A stretch of DNA of 64,000 bases, taken from NCBI GenBank assembly GCA_013416485.1, contig JACCEO010000008.1, positions 1 to 64,000 of the forward strand, written 5' to 3'. The notes under the pieces were generated by a model. It was not told the origin of the DNA and searched no databases. It worked only from the letters and a program-made list of their open reading frames with translations. Positions 16,978-25,115 of the stretch are shown in pieces. Made by a program: the position numbers and the translations under genes. The stretch is from Alcaligenaceae bacterium. Lineage in GTDB: Bacteria > Pseudomonadota > Gammaproteobacteria > Burkholderiales > Burkholderiaceae_B. Numbering within the stretch: the first letter of the stretch is position 1; each line of letters starts with the position of its first letter.

Positions 16978-17550
16978 ATGACAGATCCAGCAAATGGTTT
17001 CCAACCACCCAACAAAAAAATGATTAATGCACTACGGGCACACTGGGGATGGTTCGTCGCGATCGGTATCGTACTCGTAGCACTAGGCCTAGTTGCCCTG
17101 GTCCATGTACTGGCCGCCACTCTGGTCAGCGTCATTTTTATCGGCACCCTAATGCTAATCGGAGCCCTAGGCCAGCTTATCCAGGCCTGGCGGGTTAAGA
17201 ACTGGAGCGGCTTTCTTATTTGGTCCATTAGCGGGCTGCTATATGCCGCAGCAGGTGTTGTGGCCATAGTCAACCCCCTGGCGGGCGCAGCCCTGTTAAC
17301 CCTGTTACTAGGTGCCACACTAATAGGCTCGGGTGCTTTCCGGTTATGGGTCTGGTTCAACAACCGCAGCCAGCAAGGCTGGCGGTGGTTAGCCTTCTCG
17401 GGCCTGGTTACCTTTGCCACCGGCATCGTAATCGCCATCGGCTGGCCCGCCAATAGCTTATGGATACTAGGCCTGCTGTTGGGCTTTGATTTACTGTTCC
17501 AAGGCTGGTCACTGGTGTTTGCAGGACTCGCATTACGTAAGCACAATTAA
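16978..17550 (+). CDS. HdeD-family membrane protein (DUF308)
   Basis: The 190-residue protein consists of six closely spaced membrane helices, beginning after a short polar tail at about residue 20. It has the HdeD/DUF308 repeat pattern (W-F-V-A-I-G-I-V-L-V-A-L-G, later W-S-I-S-G-L-L-Y-A-A-A-G). HdeD-type proteins are linked to acid resistance in enterobacteria, but their mechanism is not known. It has an AAAGGAA ribosome site nine bases upstream of the ATG. A long hairpin lies between its stop and the next gene. Confidence 0.85.
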   Translation: MTDPANGFQPPNKKMINALRAHWGWFVAIGIVLVALGLVALVHVLAATLVSVIFIGTLMLIGALGQLIQAWRVKNWSGFLIWSISGLLYAAAGVVAIVNPLAGAALLTLLLGATLIGSGAFRLWVWFNNRSQQGWRWLAFSGLVTFATGIVIAIGWPANSLWILGLLLGFDLLFQGWSLVFAGLALRKHN

Positions 17551-17570
17551 TTTGGCATTAAGACAGGCAA

Positions 17571-17612
17571 GCAGACGGTAAAATACGGGTTTACCCGCAT
17601 ACCACCGTCTGC
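17571..17612 (+). promoter_or_regulatory. Two-tier inverted repeat directly ahead of the MFS start
   Basis: A 9-bp perfect outer arm (GCAGACGGT/ACCGTCTGC) encloses a second hairpin (CGGG-TTTA-CCCG). It ends three bases before the MFS ATG, where no ribosome site can be seen. It could end the hdeD transcript, bind a regulator, or gate translation of the transporter. Confidence 0.5.
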
Positions 17613-17615
17613 TTC

Positions 17616-18809
17616 ATGCCAACATCCAACAACTCGTCCAAAACCTCCTCGTATTCCGCAGGCCTAGTCATATTCGCATTGGCAATGGGTGCATTCGCCA
17701 TCGGCACTACCGAATTTGCCACCATGAGCCTACTGCCCTATTTTGCCCATGACTTGAATATAGATGCGCCCACCGCAGGTCATGTCATCAGCGCCTATGC
17801 CCTGGGTGTCGTCGTAGGTGCTCCTGTACTGACCGTCATGGCAGCACGCGTGCCACGCCGCCGTTTATTACTTGCCCTGATGGCCATGTTTGCCCTATTC
17901 AACGGCTTAAGCGCTTTTGCCCCAAATTACGAATCCATGCTGGTACTACGGTTCTTAAGTGGCTTGCCTCACGGCGCCTACTTCGGTGTTGCATCACTAG
18001 TTGCCGTATCACTGGTACCGCTGAACAAGCGCAATCAGGCTGTGGGTCGTATGTTTTTGGGCCTGACCATTGCCACCATTATTGGCGTCCCCTTTGCTAA
18101 CTGGCTGGGACACGCCATAGGCTGGCGTTGGGGCTTCGGGCTAGTAGCACTGGTAGGTTTGCTTACCGTGGCGTTAATCGCCAAACTGGCGCCCAACACA
18201 CCGGTTGCCCCAGGCGCCAGCCCCTTGCGTGAACTGGGTGCACTAAAACACGCACAAGTATGGTTGACGCTAGCTGTGGGTGCTATAGGTTTTGGTGGTC
18301 TGTTCGCCGTCTATACCTATCTAGCGGATACATTGATACTACTAACCAAAGTGTCTCCTGCAATGGTGCCGTTTGTTCTGGCTATTTTTGGTCTGGGTAT
18401 GACACTAGGTAATATCGTAGTGCCCTGGTTCGCTGACCGCGCGCTACTGCCCACCGCAGCTGGCCTGCTGCTTTGGAGCGCAGCCGCCTCGGCGCTGTTC
18501 ACGATTACCGCTCAAAATATCTGGGGTGTTTCCATCACGGTATTTTTTATCGGCATAGGCGGCGCGCTAGGTACAGTACTGCAAACTCGCCTAATGGATG
18601 TCGCCAAAAACGCCCAAAGCCTAGCTGCGGCTTTAAACCATTCGGCGTTCAACTTTGCCAACGCACTGGGCCCCTTGCTAGGCGGTATGGCCATTGCTCG
18701 AGGCTATGGCTGGACGTCAACCGGCTGGGTAGGCGCCCTGCTTGCTTTAGGTGGTTTGGTTTTGCTGCTGATGTCGATTGGCTTGGATAGGATGCGCAAA
18801 ACACCATAG
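17616..18809 (+). CDS. MFS transporter, AraJ/YdhP-like DHA1 family
   Basis: The 397-residue protein has 12 membrane helices. The family opening ALAMGAFAIGTTEFATMSLLPYFA (helix 1) and the motif A-like loop ARVPRRRLLLALM after helix 2 place it with AraJ/YdhP-type sugar and drug efflux permeases. It would export a small compound by proton antiport; the substrate is unknown. Its ATG lies at the foot of a strong inverted repeat and lacks a Shine-Dalgarno sequence. A hairpin between it and the convergent small membrane protein probably ends both transcripts. Confidence 0.87.
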   Translation: MPTSNNSSKTSSYSAGLVIFALAMGAFAIGTTEFATMSLLPYFAHDLNIDAPTAGHVISAYALGVVVGAPVLTVMAARVPRRRLLLALMAMFALFNGLSAFAPNYESMLVLRFLSGLPHGAYFGVASLVAVSLVPLNKRNQAVGRMFLGLTIATIIGVPFANWLGHAIGWRWGFGLVALVGLLTVALIAKLAPNTPVAPGASPLRELGALKHAQVWLTLAVGAIGFGGLFAVYTYLADTLILLTKVSPAMVPFVLAIFGLGMTLGNIVVPWFADRALLPTAAGLLLWSAAASALFTITAQNIWGVSITVFFIGIGGALGTVLQTRLMDVAKNAQSLAAALNHSAFNFANALGPLLGGMAIARGYGWTSTGWVGALLALGGLVLLLMSIGLDRMRKTP

Positions 18810-18813
18810 GTTA

Positions 18814-18855
18814 GCCCCTACTACATAAACAACACGTGTTTTGTGCAACAGGGGC
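18814..18855. terminator. Hairpin between convergent genes
   Basis: GCCCCT and AGGGGC arms enclose a palindromic AACACGTGTT core between the MFS stop and the convergent small membrane protein stop. Position and symmetry suggest a bidirectional transcription end; T-runs are short. Confidence 0.4.
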
Positions 18856-18871
18856 AAACGTTTAGGCTTGA

Positions 18872-19099
18872 TTAGGTGCGTGAAGCAACAGGTGTGGCGT
18901 CGCGCTGAAAAGCCTGCGCTAGCAAAAGAAAGGCTGTACCTATGGATAAAGGCAGCCACGAAGGGCTAACAATCGTCACTATGCCCAATACGATGGCGAC
19001 CAAATAAGCAATGACCAAGATGGTGCTACGTGGACTAAACAAGGCGCCGACACCGGTTCCAATTAGCATAGCAGCAAGAATACCAAGAACGTAATGCAT
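18872..19099 (-). CDS. Small hypothetical membrane protein
   Basis: The 75-residue protein is almost entirely hydrophobic. Two or three helices can be seen (about 4-21, 27-44, 48-64), followed by a polar C-terminal tail. A strong AGGGGGC ribosome site lies close before the ATG. The leader contains a CGCGGG/CCCGCG hairpin at about 19125-19155. No family is recognised. It is encoded downstream of the methyltransferase on the same strand. Confidence 0.65.
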   Translation of the reverse strand: MHYVLGILAAMLIGTGVGALFSPRSTILVIAYLVAIVLGIVTIVSPSWLPLSIGTAFLLLAQAFQRDATPVASRT

Positions 19100-19188
19100 A
19101 TAAGCCCCCTTTTGTTTTAATTTAAGGCGCGGGCGGCACGGAATAGAACCCGCGTCATTGTCGTTATTGACTGCAACGAGTGTAGCAT

Positions 19189-19854
19189 TTATGCGCTGTT
19201 ATCCAAGCTTTCTATTTTCCAAACCCTAGCAGGTGGCACATTCAATAACACGGTATCTTGGAGTTCCGCCTGCAGACCCAACCTAGCCAACAAATCTGAG
19301 GAAACTGGACAGCGCCAGCCGTATGAAAAAAGATACAAGGCACTGCTTTTACGCAAGACGCGGAACACCCCTTGCAATAGGCGATATTGCTGTTTTACCG
19401 ACATATTCCGTAGTGGCAGGCCACAGACAGCGGCACCCGGAGCATGCTCCGCCCCTGTATGAACCAGGTTCAGTCGACACGCATCCACACATAGTATCTG
19501 CGCCTGGGGAAACTTGGTTTGCAAGTTACTAACAAAAAACGGATCCAGTTCAACCAGGACCAGCTCTTGGCTGGCAACACCGCGTTCAATGATTTTTTGC
19601 GTAAAAACACCGGTACCACAGCCCAGTTCAAGTATGGGGGCATGCACCGAACTAATTTCACGCGTGATCGCTGCGGCAAGGGCTGGTCCAGACGGTAGTA
19701 TGGCACCTACCTTGGCAGGATTTTCGCGCCAGCTTTTTAAAAACAATAGGCTATCCGACACGGTATTGCTACGGATGGCGTGATGGATACCAACGCTGGC
19801 AGCTTTTGCCCATAAGGCAAACGGAGAGCGGGATGGCATTTTTATAAAAGGCAT
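19189..19854 (-). CDS. Class I SAM methyltransferase, phospholipid N-methyltransferase-like
   Basis: The protein contains a Rossmann SAM site (ILELGCGTGVFTQKI) preceded by FLKSWRENPAKVGAILPSGP. That preceding segment is characteristic of the COG3963 phosphatidylethanolamine/rRNA-type methyltransferases. The later LVELDPFF and AVCGLPLRNM segments replace the usual acidic and NPPY-like motifs. Phospholipid head-group methylation at the inner membrane is the family's best-known role, but this member is not proven to do it. I chose the ATG at 19852-19854 (221 residues). An in-frame ATG 14 codons upstream exists. Confidence 0.75.
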   Translation of the reverse strand: MPFIKMPSRSPFALWAKAASVGIHHAIRSNTVSDSLLFLKSWRENPAKVGAILPSGPALAAAITREISSVHAPILELGCGTGVFTQKIIERGVASQELVLVELDPFFVSNLQTKFPQAQILCVDACRLNLVHTGAEHAPGAAVCGLPLRNMSVKQQYRLLQGVFRVLRKSSALYLFSYGWRCPVSSDLLARLGLQAELQDTVLLNVPPARVWKIESLDNSA

Positions 19855-19962
19855 CGTGTGTTCCGTAAAGTTTTTTGATCCCGGCTTACTTAGCAATACC
19901 TAAGCCCATATCATCTAACCGCAATAATACGTGATCTTCCTGTGTCTGTATCATCTAAACCG

Positions 19963-20571
19963 CTATTTTTCCAGAACAGGCTTAGCTAACATGCCATGCA
20001 TGACTAAATCCAAATACTCCTGGACAAAGGCATCAGATAATGGCTGATGCCCCAGCAGTAAACGGTAATACAAGGGTGCATAAATCACATCCAATATGGT
20101 GTGTGGATCTGCTTTCCTAATACGACCGCTATCAATGGCATCATTTATTGCGTTGACCCCCTCTTCGCGACGGGCATTGATATAGCCTGCACCAAACGCC
20201 TCGGAAAATACGGGGTCGGACTGCCCTTCCGCAATTAACGCCGCCATCATTTTCCCTATGGGCCCCAAAAACTCTTTACCCATACTGGCTAAGCGATTTT
20301 GCATGCTCTCTTCGGTAAAGCCTTCAGGGTAGGGAAGCAAATTACGCGAGGCTCTTAAAAAGGCCGACATAATAACGGCCGCCCGATTAGGCCACCAACG
20401 ATAAATAGTCGCCTTACTGACTTTAGACTCTGCCGCAATGGACTCTATGGTTGTTAATTTCAAGCCTTTTTCTGACATCAGACGGTAAGTTGCATCCAAC
20501 ACAGCATCTTCAGCGCCTTTGCTTCGCGGACGGCCTCGAGGCCTTTTAGTAACAGGCTTAGGAATTGACAT
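19963..20571 (-). CDS. TetR-family transcriptional regulator of the adjacent catabolic operon
   Basis: The 202-residue protein starts with a basic arm (TKRPRGRPRSKG). A TetR helix-turn-helix follows (TTIESIAAESKVSKATIYRWWPNR, about 45-68 of this start), and then a ligand-binding helical domain. The frame is open upstream for 40 more codons, but the ATG at 20569-20571 with an AAGAG-type site fits the family. The gene is divergent from the class II aldolase operon, and the shared 71-bp gap holds a 28-bp palindrome on top of a promoter. It is therefore very probably the local repressor, relieved by a pathway compound. Confidence 0.88.
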   Translation of the reverse strand: MSIPKPVTKRPRGRPRSKGAEDAVLDATYRLMSEKGLKLTTIESIAAESKVSKATIYRWWPNRAAVIMSAFLRASRNLLPYPEGFTEESMQNRLASMGKEFLGPIGKMMAALIAEGQSDPVFSEAFGAGYINARREEGVNAINDAIDSGRIRKADPHTILDVIYAPLYYRLLLGHQPLSDAFVQEYLDLVMHGMLAKPVLEK

Positions 20572-20580
20572 GAGATTCTC

Positions 20581-20626
20581 TTGACTTAGATCAAATAATT
20601 TATATACTAAACGTTTCGTATATAAA
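20581..20626 (+). promoter_or_regulatory. Sigma-70 promoter overlapped by a TetR operator palindrome
   Basis: TTGACT (20581-20586) and TATACT (20603-20608) are spaced by 16 bases, a near-consensus promoter for the aldolase operon. A 28-bp palindrome (20599-20626; arms TTTATATAC and GTATATAAA, core AACGTT, two mismatches in all) covers the -10 and start site. A repressor bound there would block RNA polymerase. The palindrome also lies in the leader of the divergent tetR gene, allowing autoregulation. Confidence 0.75.
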
Positions 20627-20642
20627 TAAAAATGGAGGAGCA

Positions 20643-21470
20643 ATGTTAACTCAGCATACACGGCTTTCTGGCAGCGATACAAAAACCACACAATACGATG
20701 GCTTTGAACTTAGGTCTGAAAACAAGCCCGATACCGTCGGCATTACCCCTGAAGAACAGGCTATACGTGTGGACCTAGCTGCCGCTTACAGGCTGTGTGC
20801 CCTACATGGCTGGGATGACCTGATCTACACCCATATATCCGCACGAGTACCTGGCCCAGAACACCATTTTCTGGTGAATCCACTAGGCTTGGGCTTTGAT
20901 GAAATTACCGCGTCGTCCTTGGTGAAAATTGACCTGGATGGCAACGTCATAGGCGAAAGCCAATACCGTCCAAATGCGGCGGGTTTTGTCATACACGGTG
21001 GCATACACCAAGGTCGTGATGACGCCATCAGCATTATGCATTTGCACACCGAACACGGCATGGCGCTGTCCATACTGGAAGAAGGTTTGCTGCCATTGAC
21101 TCAACACGCTTTGCGATTCTATGAGCGGATCGGTTACCACGACTACGAAGGCATTGCCCTGTCTACCGACGAACGCAAACGCTTGATTAATGCCCTAGGA
21201 AACCACAACGCTCTGGTCTTGCGCAATCACGGCACCTTGACCGTGGGCCCATCAGTAGGCGCCGCCTTTGTGGAAATGTTTTATCTGGAAAAGGCCGCTA
21301 AAGCACAAATTCTGGCACTGTCTTGTAATCGTCCGATCACAGTGCCCGACCCCGCCGTGTGTGCACTGACCGCCAAACAATGGACAGATGATTTTTCCAG
21401 CGCTCGTAATCGTGAATGGCCAGCCTTACTTCGTAAACTGCAGCGCCTGTCACCCGGTTACGACAAATAA
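20643..21470 (+). CDS. Class II aldolase/adducin family protein
   Basis: The 275-residue protein has the class II aldolase fold with zinc-ligand histidines His133 and His135 in MHLHTEHG and His196 in RNHGTL. Members cleave or decarboxylate phosphorylated or free hydroxy-acids; the acidic catalytic residue and substrate cannot be fixed here. It has a GGAGGAG ribosome site and is the first gene of a TetR-controlled operon with a TRAP transporter and two dehydrogenases. Its product probably handles the imported hydroxy-acid or a derivative. A run of AC repeats begins two bases after its stop. Confidence 0.85.
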   Translation: MLTQHTRLSGSDTKTTQYDGFELRSENKPDTVGITPEEQAIRVDLAAAYRLCALHGWDDLIYTHISARVPGPEHHFLVNPLGLGFDEITASSLVKIDLDGNVIGESQYRPNAAGFVIHGGIHQGRDDAISIMHLHTEHGMALSILEEGLLPLTQHALRFYERIGYHDYEGIALSTDERKRLINALGNHNALVLRNHGTLTVGPSVGAAFVEMFYLEKAAKAQILALSCNRPITVPDPAVCALTAKQWTDDFSSARNREWPALLRKLQRLSPGYDK

Positions 21471-21471
21471 A

Positions 21472-21493
21472 ACACACACACACACACACACAC
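21472..21493 (+). repeat. (AC)11 dinucleotide repeat
   Basis: Eleven uninterrupted AC units lie between the aldolase stop and the dctP leader. It is outside coding sequence, so length change would alter only spacing or mRNA structure. Confidence 0.95.
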
Positions 21494-21565
21494 TGCCAAA
21501 CAGGCATGTTAAACGCTGTAAAAACCGCTAAATAAAGCGGATTACTACCCCCAGGAGACTACATC

Positions 21566-22534
21566 ATGAAACCTATCAAACACATCCTTTTTGCTGCCCT
21601 AACACTAGGCATCGCAGCTACGGCAGCTCAAGCCCAAACTTCAGTAAAAATAGGCTACGCGGTATCCAATAACAGCCACTACGGCGCCGGCGCTGACGCT
21701 TTCTGTGCTACCTTGGAAAGTGCTTCAGACAATCGTTACAAATGCCACCAATTTCCTAACGCCACACTAGGCAATGAACGGGAAATGGTTGAATCCGCTC
21801 AAATTGGTGCGTTGGACATCGCCTTTGTGTCTAGTGGCACCGTAGGCAATTTTGTACCCGACATCCGCATCCTGGATATCCCCTTCTTGTTTCGTGACAA
21901 CGCCCACGCTCACAACACGCTAGACGGCAAGATAGGTCAGGATCTATTGGCCAAATTCCCATCCAAAGGCCTGATTGCTATGGCATGGGGCGAAAACGGC
22001 TTCCGCCACGTTACGACTAATAATAAAGCCATCAATCAACCTAGCGACCTGGCCAACGTCAAGTTGCGCACCATGGAAAACCGCGTTCACATTGAAAGCT
22101 TCAAAGCATTAGGTGCCTTACCCACCCCTATGGCTTGGCCCGAGGTCTACACCGCTTTGCAACAAGGCACCATAGACGGTCAAGAAAACCCCTTGTCTAT
22201 CTTGGTTAGCTCCAAACTGTGGCAAGTACAAACTCACTTGGCACTGACTGGACATATTTACTCACCCACATTAATGCTTGCCAGCCCAGCCACGTGGGGC
22301 AAACTCAGCAAAGAAGATCAGGCCATCTTCATGCAAGCTGCAAAAGACGGCGTTGCCGCCCAACGCCAGCGTGTTAATGACGAAGCCAAAACGGCCGTTG
22401 CCATCTTGGAGCAAGAAGGCATGACGGTTACCCAGCCCAACACGTCCGACTTCCAGGCCGCATTGGCACCCACGTTTGAAAAGTTCGCATCCACCTATGG
22501 CAAAGCACTGACTGACATCCAGGCTATCCAGTAA
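21566..22534 (+). CDS. TRAP transporter substrate-binding protein, DctP family
   Basis: The 322-residue protein has a signal peptide (hydrophobic core, AQA cleavage at about 23). The DctP family order follows: an EMVESAQIGALDIAFVSSG loop, the FRDNAHAH segment and the LRTMENRVHIESFKALGALPTPMAWPEVYTAL signature containing the conserved carboxylate-binding arginine. It binds an organic acid in the periplasm and delivers it to the DctQM permease encoded directly downstream. An AGGAG site precedes the ATG. The ligand is probably the substrate of the aldolase/SDR/ligase operon. Confidence 0.92.
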   Translation: MKPIKHILFAALTLGIAATAAQAQTSVKIGYAVSNNSHYGAGADAFCATLESASDNRYKCHQFPNATLGNEREMVESAQIGALDIAFVSSGTVGNFVPDIRILDIPFLFRDNAHAHNTLDGKIGQDLLAKFPSKGLIAMAWGENGFRHVTTNNKAINQPSDLANVKLRTMENRVHIESFKALGALPTPMAWPEVYTALQQGTIDGQENPLSILVSSKLWQVQTHLALTGHIYSPTLMLASPATWGKLSKEDQAIFMQAAKDGVAAQRQRVNDEAKTAVAILEQEGMTVTQPNTSDFQAALAPTFEKFASTYGKALTDIQAIQ

Positions 22535-22555
22535 TTCATCCACCAAGGGACTGAA

Positions 22556-23071
22556 ATGCGCAAAGGTTTTATACGATTCGCCGACATACTGGCGAAATGT
22601 ACTGGTTACCTATTAACTGTCGTCATGCTGATCATGGTGGTCCTGGCGTTTTACCAGGTGCTTACCCGCTTCATCTTTCATGATGCTTCGCCTTGGACCG
22701 AGGAAATACTACGCCGTGCCATGATTTGGATGGTAACCCTGGGCCTAGCCCTAGGATTCCGTCATGGAGCACACATTAGTGTGGATATCATTACTCGCGT
22801 GCAAAACCACGTGGTAAAGCGACTGATTCCACCTACCGTGTTTATTATTTCCCTGGTATTTTTGCTGACCGTGGTCTGGTTGGGCAGCGACATGGCTTAC
22901 AGGGTTAGGTTCCAAACCTTTGGCAGTCTGGATATTTCTATGTTCTGGGCCTACTTAGCGATACCCGTAGGCGCAGCAATATCGGTAATTACGCTCATCG
23001 CGCATTTCCTATCTGGCACCGGCCAACCGGCTAGCGACGAAGAACTAGGAGGCTTGCAATGCCAGGTATGA
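22556..23071 (+). CDS. TRAP transporter small permease, DctQ family
   Basis: The 171-residue protein has four membrane helices. The DctQ signature FIFHDASPWTEEILRRAMIWMVTLGLALGFRHGAHI is in the second/third helix region. It pairs with DctM to form the ion-coupled permease. It lies 21 bases after dctP and overlaps dctM by 13 bases, so translation of the two permease parts is coupled. Confidence 0.92.
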   Translation: MRKGFIRFADILAKCTGYLLTVVMLIMVVLAFYQVLTRFIFHDASPWTEEILRRAMIWMVTLGLALGFRHGAHISVDIITRVQNHVVKRLIPPTVFIISLVFLLTVVWLGSDMAYRVRFQTFGSLDISMFWAYLAIPVGAAISVITLIAHFLSGTGQPASDEELGGLQCQV

Positions 23072-24333
23072 TGTTAGGCACTATGCTGCTGTGCTTCGCG
23101 CTTAGCGTCAGCGTCGCAGTTTCTATTGGCGTAGCCAGTATTATTGGACTAATGACCTTAGGCAGTGTGCCTATGGTTGTCATTCCCAAAGAAATGTTTA
23201 GCAGTCTGGATAAATTTCCACTACTGGCTGTTCCTTTCTTTATCCTGGCCGGCAAACTCATGGAAGAAGGCGGCATTTCCACCCGGCTGGTGGAATTTGC
23301 CAAGTCCTTGGTGGGCGGCGTACAAGGCGGTTTGGCTGCAAGCTGCGTGATCACCTGCTTGATCTTTGCTGCGGTGTCAGGTTCATCCGTAGCTACTACC
23401 TTTGCAGTGGGTTCCATACTAATACCTGCCTTGGTACGCATGGGGTACCCGTCAAATTTTTCGGCTGCCTTGCAAGCCACGTCTGCGGAATTAGGGGTTA
23501 TTATTCCGCCATCCATTCCCATGATTCTGTATGGCGTAACCGCCGAAGTTTCTATTGGCGAACTATTTGTCGCTGGCATAGGACCTGGGATATTAATCGC
23601 CGGTGCCCTGATTGCGTATGTACTAATCTGGGCCAGGCGCAATGGCATGGGTAAACAAGACGGTGTGGGTCGCTTGCCATTAGGGCAATCCCTGTTGAAA
23701 GCCTTCTGGGCACTGCTTATGCCAATCATTATTTTGGGTGGCATCTACGGTGGCATCTTTACACCAACAGAAGCATCAGCGGTGGCAGTGGTCTACGCCT
23801 TCTTTGTAGGTATTTTCATCTATAAAGGCCTACCCATACGACGCATCCCCCAGGTGCTGCGTCAGTCTGCGGTAACGTCAGCACTCATCATGTTTATTAT
23901 CATGTGTGCTGGTCTGTTTTCGTATTTAGTGAACTACGCTGGCATACCCGAAACGCTGGGTCATTTCCTGAAAGATACCCTGCACTCGCCGCTGTACTTT
24001 CTTATTGGTGTCAACATTTCCTTATTCTTGGTGGGTATGTTTGTCGAAACATCGGCAGCCATCATTGTGCTAGCTCCAATACTGGCTCCTGTTGCCTTGT
24101 ACTTTGGCATTGACCCTGTGCATTTTGGTCTGATCATGATAGTGAACTTAGCCTTGGGCATGATTACTCCACCCGTGGGCGTTAACTTGTTTGCCGCATG
24201 TACAGTCGCCAATATTTCCGTAGACCGCATCGTCAAACCTTTGTTGCCATTCGTGGCCGTGATCATTGCCTGTCTAGCACTAATTTCCGCCTTCCCTGCA
24301 ATTTCACTGACCTTACGTGACTGGGTGTTCTAA
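23059..24333 (+). CDS. TRAP transporter large permease, DctM family
   Basis: The 424-residue protein has about 12-13 membrane helices. The DctM signatures include FAAVSGSSVATTFAVGSILIP, IIPPSIPMILYG and, near the end, LALGMITPPVGVNLFAA. It uses a sodium gradient to move the organic acid released by DctP. The stop overlaps the start of the first SDR gene (TAATGA), so the transporter and enzyme genes form one translationally linked operon. Confidence 0.93.
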   Translation: MPGMMLGTMLLCFALSVSVAVSIGVASIIGLMTLGSVPMVVIPKEMFSSLDKFPLLAVPFFILAGKLMEEGGISTRLVEFAKSLVGGVQGGLAASCVITCLIFAAVSGSSVATTFAVGSILIPALVRMGYPSNFSAALQATSAELGVIIPPSIPMILYGVTAEVSIGELFVAGIGPGILIAGALIAYVLIWARRNGMGKQDGVGRLPLGQSLLKAFWALLMPIIILGGIYGGIFTPTEASAVAVVYAFFVGIFIYKGLPIRRIPQVLRQSAVTSALIMFIIMCAGLFSYLVNYAGIPETLGHFLKDTLHSPLYFLIGVNISLFLVGMFVETSAAIIVLAPILAPVALYFGIDPVHFGLIMIVNLALGMITPPVGVNLFAACTVANISVDRIVKPLLPFVAVIIACLALISAFPAISLTLRDWVF

Positions 24334-25115
24334 TGACTACACTACACAATACCCCCAGTGCTAATTCAGGGTTGGCCGCTCTGGGCACTGACCTGCAGCG
24401 ACATAAAATCGCCATCGTTGGCGTGGGTGGCATAGGCATGGAAACAGCCAAAATCTGTGCCGCCCTGGGTGCATCTCTGCAGTTATTTGATCGTACACCA
24501 GCACCAGGCTCACTCGCCTTAAGCCACCCCGACAAGCACACCTGGCACACCGTCGATATCACCCAAGATGAGGGGCAACGTCAGGTTATAGCGTCGTGTG
24601 CAGATATTGACGCCCTAATCATTACCAGTGCTATTTACCCTGCAGAACAACAGCCTGCCACTGGTGATAACACGGGCTGGCAAGACTGGAACCAACACCT
24701 ACACGCCACCCTGGAAGCCAACCTAGCAGCACCCATGCGCCTTTGTCTAGAACTATTACCACAAATGCAGACCCGCCAACAAGGTCGTATCGTGTTAACC
24801 GGCTCATTGGCAGGCCGTAATGGTGGACTGCTGTCTGGCCCACAATACGCAGCCAGCAAAGGGGCTTTACATACCTTTGTGCGCTGGCTGTCTTTAAGGG
24901 CAGCGCCTCATGGGATCAGCGTGAACGGGGTAGCACCCGGAGTCACCCAAACGACCATGATAGAAAACCGCAGTGTGGATACCAGTCGTATACCCATAGG
25001 CCGGGCAGCGGCACCCATAGAGGTAGCCCGTGTCATCAGTTTTCTGGCCAGCCCAGCTGCTAGTTATATACATGGTCAGATTCTTGACGTCAACGGAGGT
25101 GCCTGGATTGGCTAA
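24333..25115 (+). CDS. SDR-family NAD(P)-dependent oxidoreductase
   Basis: The 260-residue protein has a Rossmann nucleotide site in slightly unusual form (IVGVGGIGMETA rather than TGxxxGIG). The SDR catalytic core has Ser in LTGSLAG and Tyr172/Lys176 in YAASK, and the family end IHGQILDVNGGAW. It would oxidise or reduce a hydroxy/keto group of a pathway intermediate. The start overlaps the dctM stop, and the end overlaps the next SDR start by eight bases. An acid nearby (FDRTP) leaves cofactor choice open. Confidence 0.88.
   Translation: MTTLHNTPSANSGLAALGTDLQRHKIAIVGVGGIGMETAKICAALGASLQLFDRTPAPGSLALSHPDKHTWHTVDITQDEGQRQVIASCADIDALIITSAIYPAEQQPATGDNTGWQDWNQHLHATLEANLAAPMRLCLELLPQMQTRQQGRIVLTGSLAGRNGGLLSGPQYAASKGALHTFVRWLSLRAAPHGISVNGVAPGVTQTTMIENRSVDTSRIPIGRAAAPIEVARVISFLASPAASYIHGQILDVNGGAWIG

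Noticed and set aside
16971-17546. 191-codon minus-strand frame opposite the hdeD-like gene
   Set aside because: It is the antisense shadow of a well-supported membrane protein gene; it is rich in Thr, Ser, Pro and Arg without domain signs.
19120-19160. tRNA-like T-arm sequence (GGTTCTATTCC on the minus strand)
   Set aside because: The stem pairs poorly and no acceptor, anticodon arm or CCA is present; I read it as a leader hairpin of the small membrane protein.
23031-23744. 237-codon minus-strand frame opposite dctM
   Set aside because: Antisense shadow of a clear DctM gene, proline/isoleucine-rich and without a ribosome site.
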